Source of the DNA: Deltaproteobacteria bacterium RBG_16_54_18 | GTDB lineage: Bacteria > Desulfobacterota > B13-G15 > RBG-16-54-18 | DNA: 6,248 bases | Assembly: GCA_001797935.1 (NCBI GenBank) | Contig: MGQT01000053.1 | Coordinates: 1 to 6,248 of the forward strand | Direction: 5' to 3' | Shown: positions 5,060 through 6,248 of the stretch, piece by piece | How the letters are laid out: each line of letters opens with the position of its first letter | Numbering within the stretch: position 1 is the first letter of the stretch | Made by a program: the position numbers and the translations under genes | The notes under the pieces: generated by a model | The model's database searches: none | Seen by the model: only the letters and a program-made list of their open reading frames with translations | What the model was told of the DNA's origin: nothing

Positions 5060-6248
5060 ATGAAGGTCCTCCTTATTCAACCACCGATTCGGGATTTTTA
5101 TCAAACAGCAATACGGACGCAGCCGCTTGGTCTCGCCTATCTTGCCGCTGTTTTGAAAGCGCACGGCCATTCAGTAGAGATCCTTGACTGCCAGACGCAC
5201 AAAAAGACATCAATTACGCTCCCCGTCGAACTGTCATACCTCAAGGATTATTATCCTGTTGAGGACCAAAGCCCCTTCAAACTCTATTCCGGGTATTATC
5301 ATTTCGGCATGAACTGGGATGAGATCAGCCGGAGGCTCGAAGCTTCTCGGGCCGATGTCTTCGGGATTTCTTCCTCTTTTACACCGTATCACGCCGAGGC
5401 CCTGGAAGTCGCCAGGATCGTCAAGCAGGGGGATATAGGGCGAATCGTCGTTATGGGAGGGGCGCATGTGAGTTGCGATCCTCAGGGGGTCATGGAAAGC
5501 CCTCTGGTTGACTATGTCGTATTGGGTGAGGGGGAGCTTCGCATGCCGTTCCTCTTAAACTACATTGCGAAGGGTGGTACGACAAGGATAGCGGAGCTTG
5601 ATGGTATCGGCTATCGCGCAGATGGGCGGGTTTGGATCAACCCCCTCAAGCGTTTTATAAAAAACCTCGACGAGCTTCCTCTCCCTGCCCGTGAGCTTCT
5701 CGATTCAGATCGCTACCGTATCGGGAAGAAGAGGGCGACCATGCTCATTACGAGCAGGGGATGTCCGCATGGATGCGCCTACTGCTCCGCACACCTCATC
5801 ATGGGAGGCGCTTTTCGTGAGCGATCTCCCGCGGACATCGTGCAAGAGATGCTGGCGTGCAGGCAGGCCCATGCTATCGTCGCCTTTGATATCGAGGATG
5901 ATAATTTCACCTTTGACAAAGAACGGGCGCGAAAGTTGCTGAACCTCATCATTGATACGTTTGGCGAAGGGAATTTACAGCTTTCCGCCATGAACGGCAT
6001 CTCTTACGCAGCGTTAGACGGTGAACTTCTCAGCCTGATGAAGCGGGCCGGTTTCAAAACGATCAATCTCTCCTTTGTCAGCGCAGACTCTGGAATTAGG
6101 GAAAGCATGCAGAGGCCAGGCACCCGGTCCGCTTTTGACATTATTGTAGAAGAAGCGGCACAAATCGGACTGCACACCGTCGCCTATGCCATCCTGGGGA
6201 TGCCGGGGCAGGCGGTTCCCGACATGACGGAGACGCTGATCTCCCTCA
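5060..6248 (+). CDS. B12-binding-domain radical SAM protein (partial, runs off the window)
   Basis: The frame is open from ATG 5060 to the window edge: 396 codons without a stop, so the C terminus is missing. Residues 1-200 look like the cobalamin-binding Rossmann domain of the BchE/MiaB-like group of radical SAM proteins. Hallmarks are VLLIQPP at 3-9, PLGLAYLAAVLKAHGHSVEILD at 22-43, VMGGAHVS at 131-138 and DYVVLGEGE at 151-159. The DxHxxG base-off cobalamin motif is not seen, as is common in this class. The radical SAM domain starts near 225 and has the CX3CX2C cluster site C235, C239, C242 (CPHGCAYC), followed by DIEDDNFTFDK at 277-287 on the usual second strand. It probably binds [4Fe-4S], SAM and perhaps cobalamin in the cytoplasm. 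Relatives perform methylations, cyclisations or ring contractions; substrate cannot be predicted here. The start is supported by the conserved N-terminal MKVLLIQPP although no ribosome site precedes it. Confidence 0.9.
   Translation, partial: MKVLLIQPPIRDFYQTAIRTQPLGLAYLAAVLKAHGHSVEILDCQTHKKTSITLPVELSYLKDYYPVEDQSPFKLYSGYYHFGMNWDEISRRLEASRADVFGISSSFTPYHAEALEVARIVKQGDIGRIVVMGGAHVSCDPQGVMESPLVDYVVLGEGELRMPFLLNYIAKGGTTRIAELDGIGYRADGRVWINPLKRFIKNLDELPLPARELLDSDRYRIGKKRATMLITSRGCPHGCAYCSAHLIMGGAFRERSPADIVQEMLACRQAHAIVAFDIEDDNFTFDKERARKLLNLIIDTFGEGNLQLSAMNGISYAALDGELLSLMKRAGFKTINLSFVSADSGIRESMQRPGTRSAFDIIVEEAAQIGLHTVAYAILGMPGQAVPDMTETLISL

Noticed and set aside
5691..5942. A short plus-strand frame, and minus-strand frames at 5234-5467 and 5779-6000
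   Set aside because: All lie inside the radical SAM gene, whose CX3CX2C site and conserved blocks fix the true frame.

Overview
The window looks like ordinary bacterial chromosome, most likely from an anaerobic or respiratory Gram-negative of the Desulfobacterota or a neighbouring lineage such as Nitrospirota. The clues are a periplasmic four-haem cytochrome of the c3 type, an outer-membrane OmpA-type lipoprotein, a cobalamin-binding-type radical SAM protein and moderate GC with mixed codon use. This placement is inference; no species can be named from the sequence.

Layout. Positions 1-132 hold the 3' end of tsaB (tRNA t6A synthesis). A strong two-way terminator (150-181) separates it from a convergent tetrahaem cytochrome c3 gene (203-580, minus). 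Behind that cytochrome, also on the minus strand, is the initiator tRNA-fMet (711-787), with a near-perfect sigma-70 promoter upstream and a hairpin terminator downstream. Pointing the other way is a two-gene operon: a double-ACT-domain protein of GcvR type (best start TTG 983) and a DUF711/UPF0210 'PFL family' protein (1565-2938). The leader of this operon contains a nested palindrome. Next, on the plus strand, is an unrecognised exported protein made of two tandem copies of a domain of about 107 residues and ending in eight glycines (3048-3926), closed by a strong terminator. A minus-strand OmpA/MotB-type lipoprotein (4078-4899) follows. A B12-binding-type radical SAM gene (5060 onward, plus) runs off the end of the window.

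How the genes fit together. There is no sign of one dedicated system spanning the window, nor of phage, transposon, CRISPR or defence genes. Two genes concern translation (TsaB, tRNA-fMet). Three encode envelope or periplasmic proteins (cytochrome, duplicated-domain protein, OmpA lipoprotein), each apparently its own transcription unit. The least understood parts are the ACT-DUF711 pair, which resembles a known conserved but uncharacterised gene pair; the duplicated-domain exported protein; and the radical SAM enzyme, whose substrate cannot be told from this fragment.
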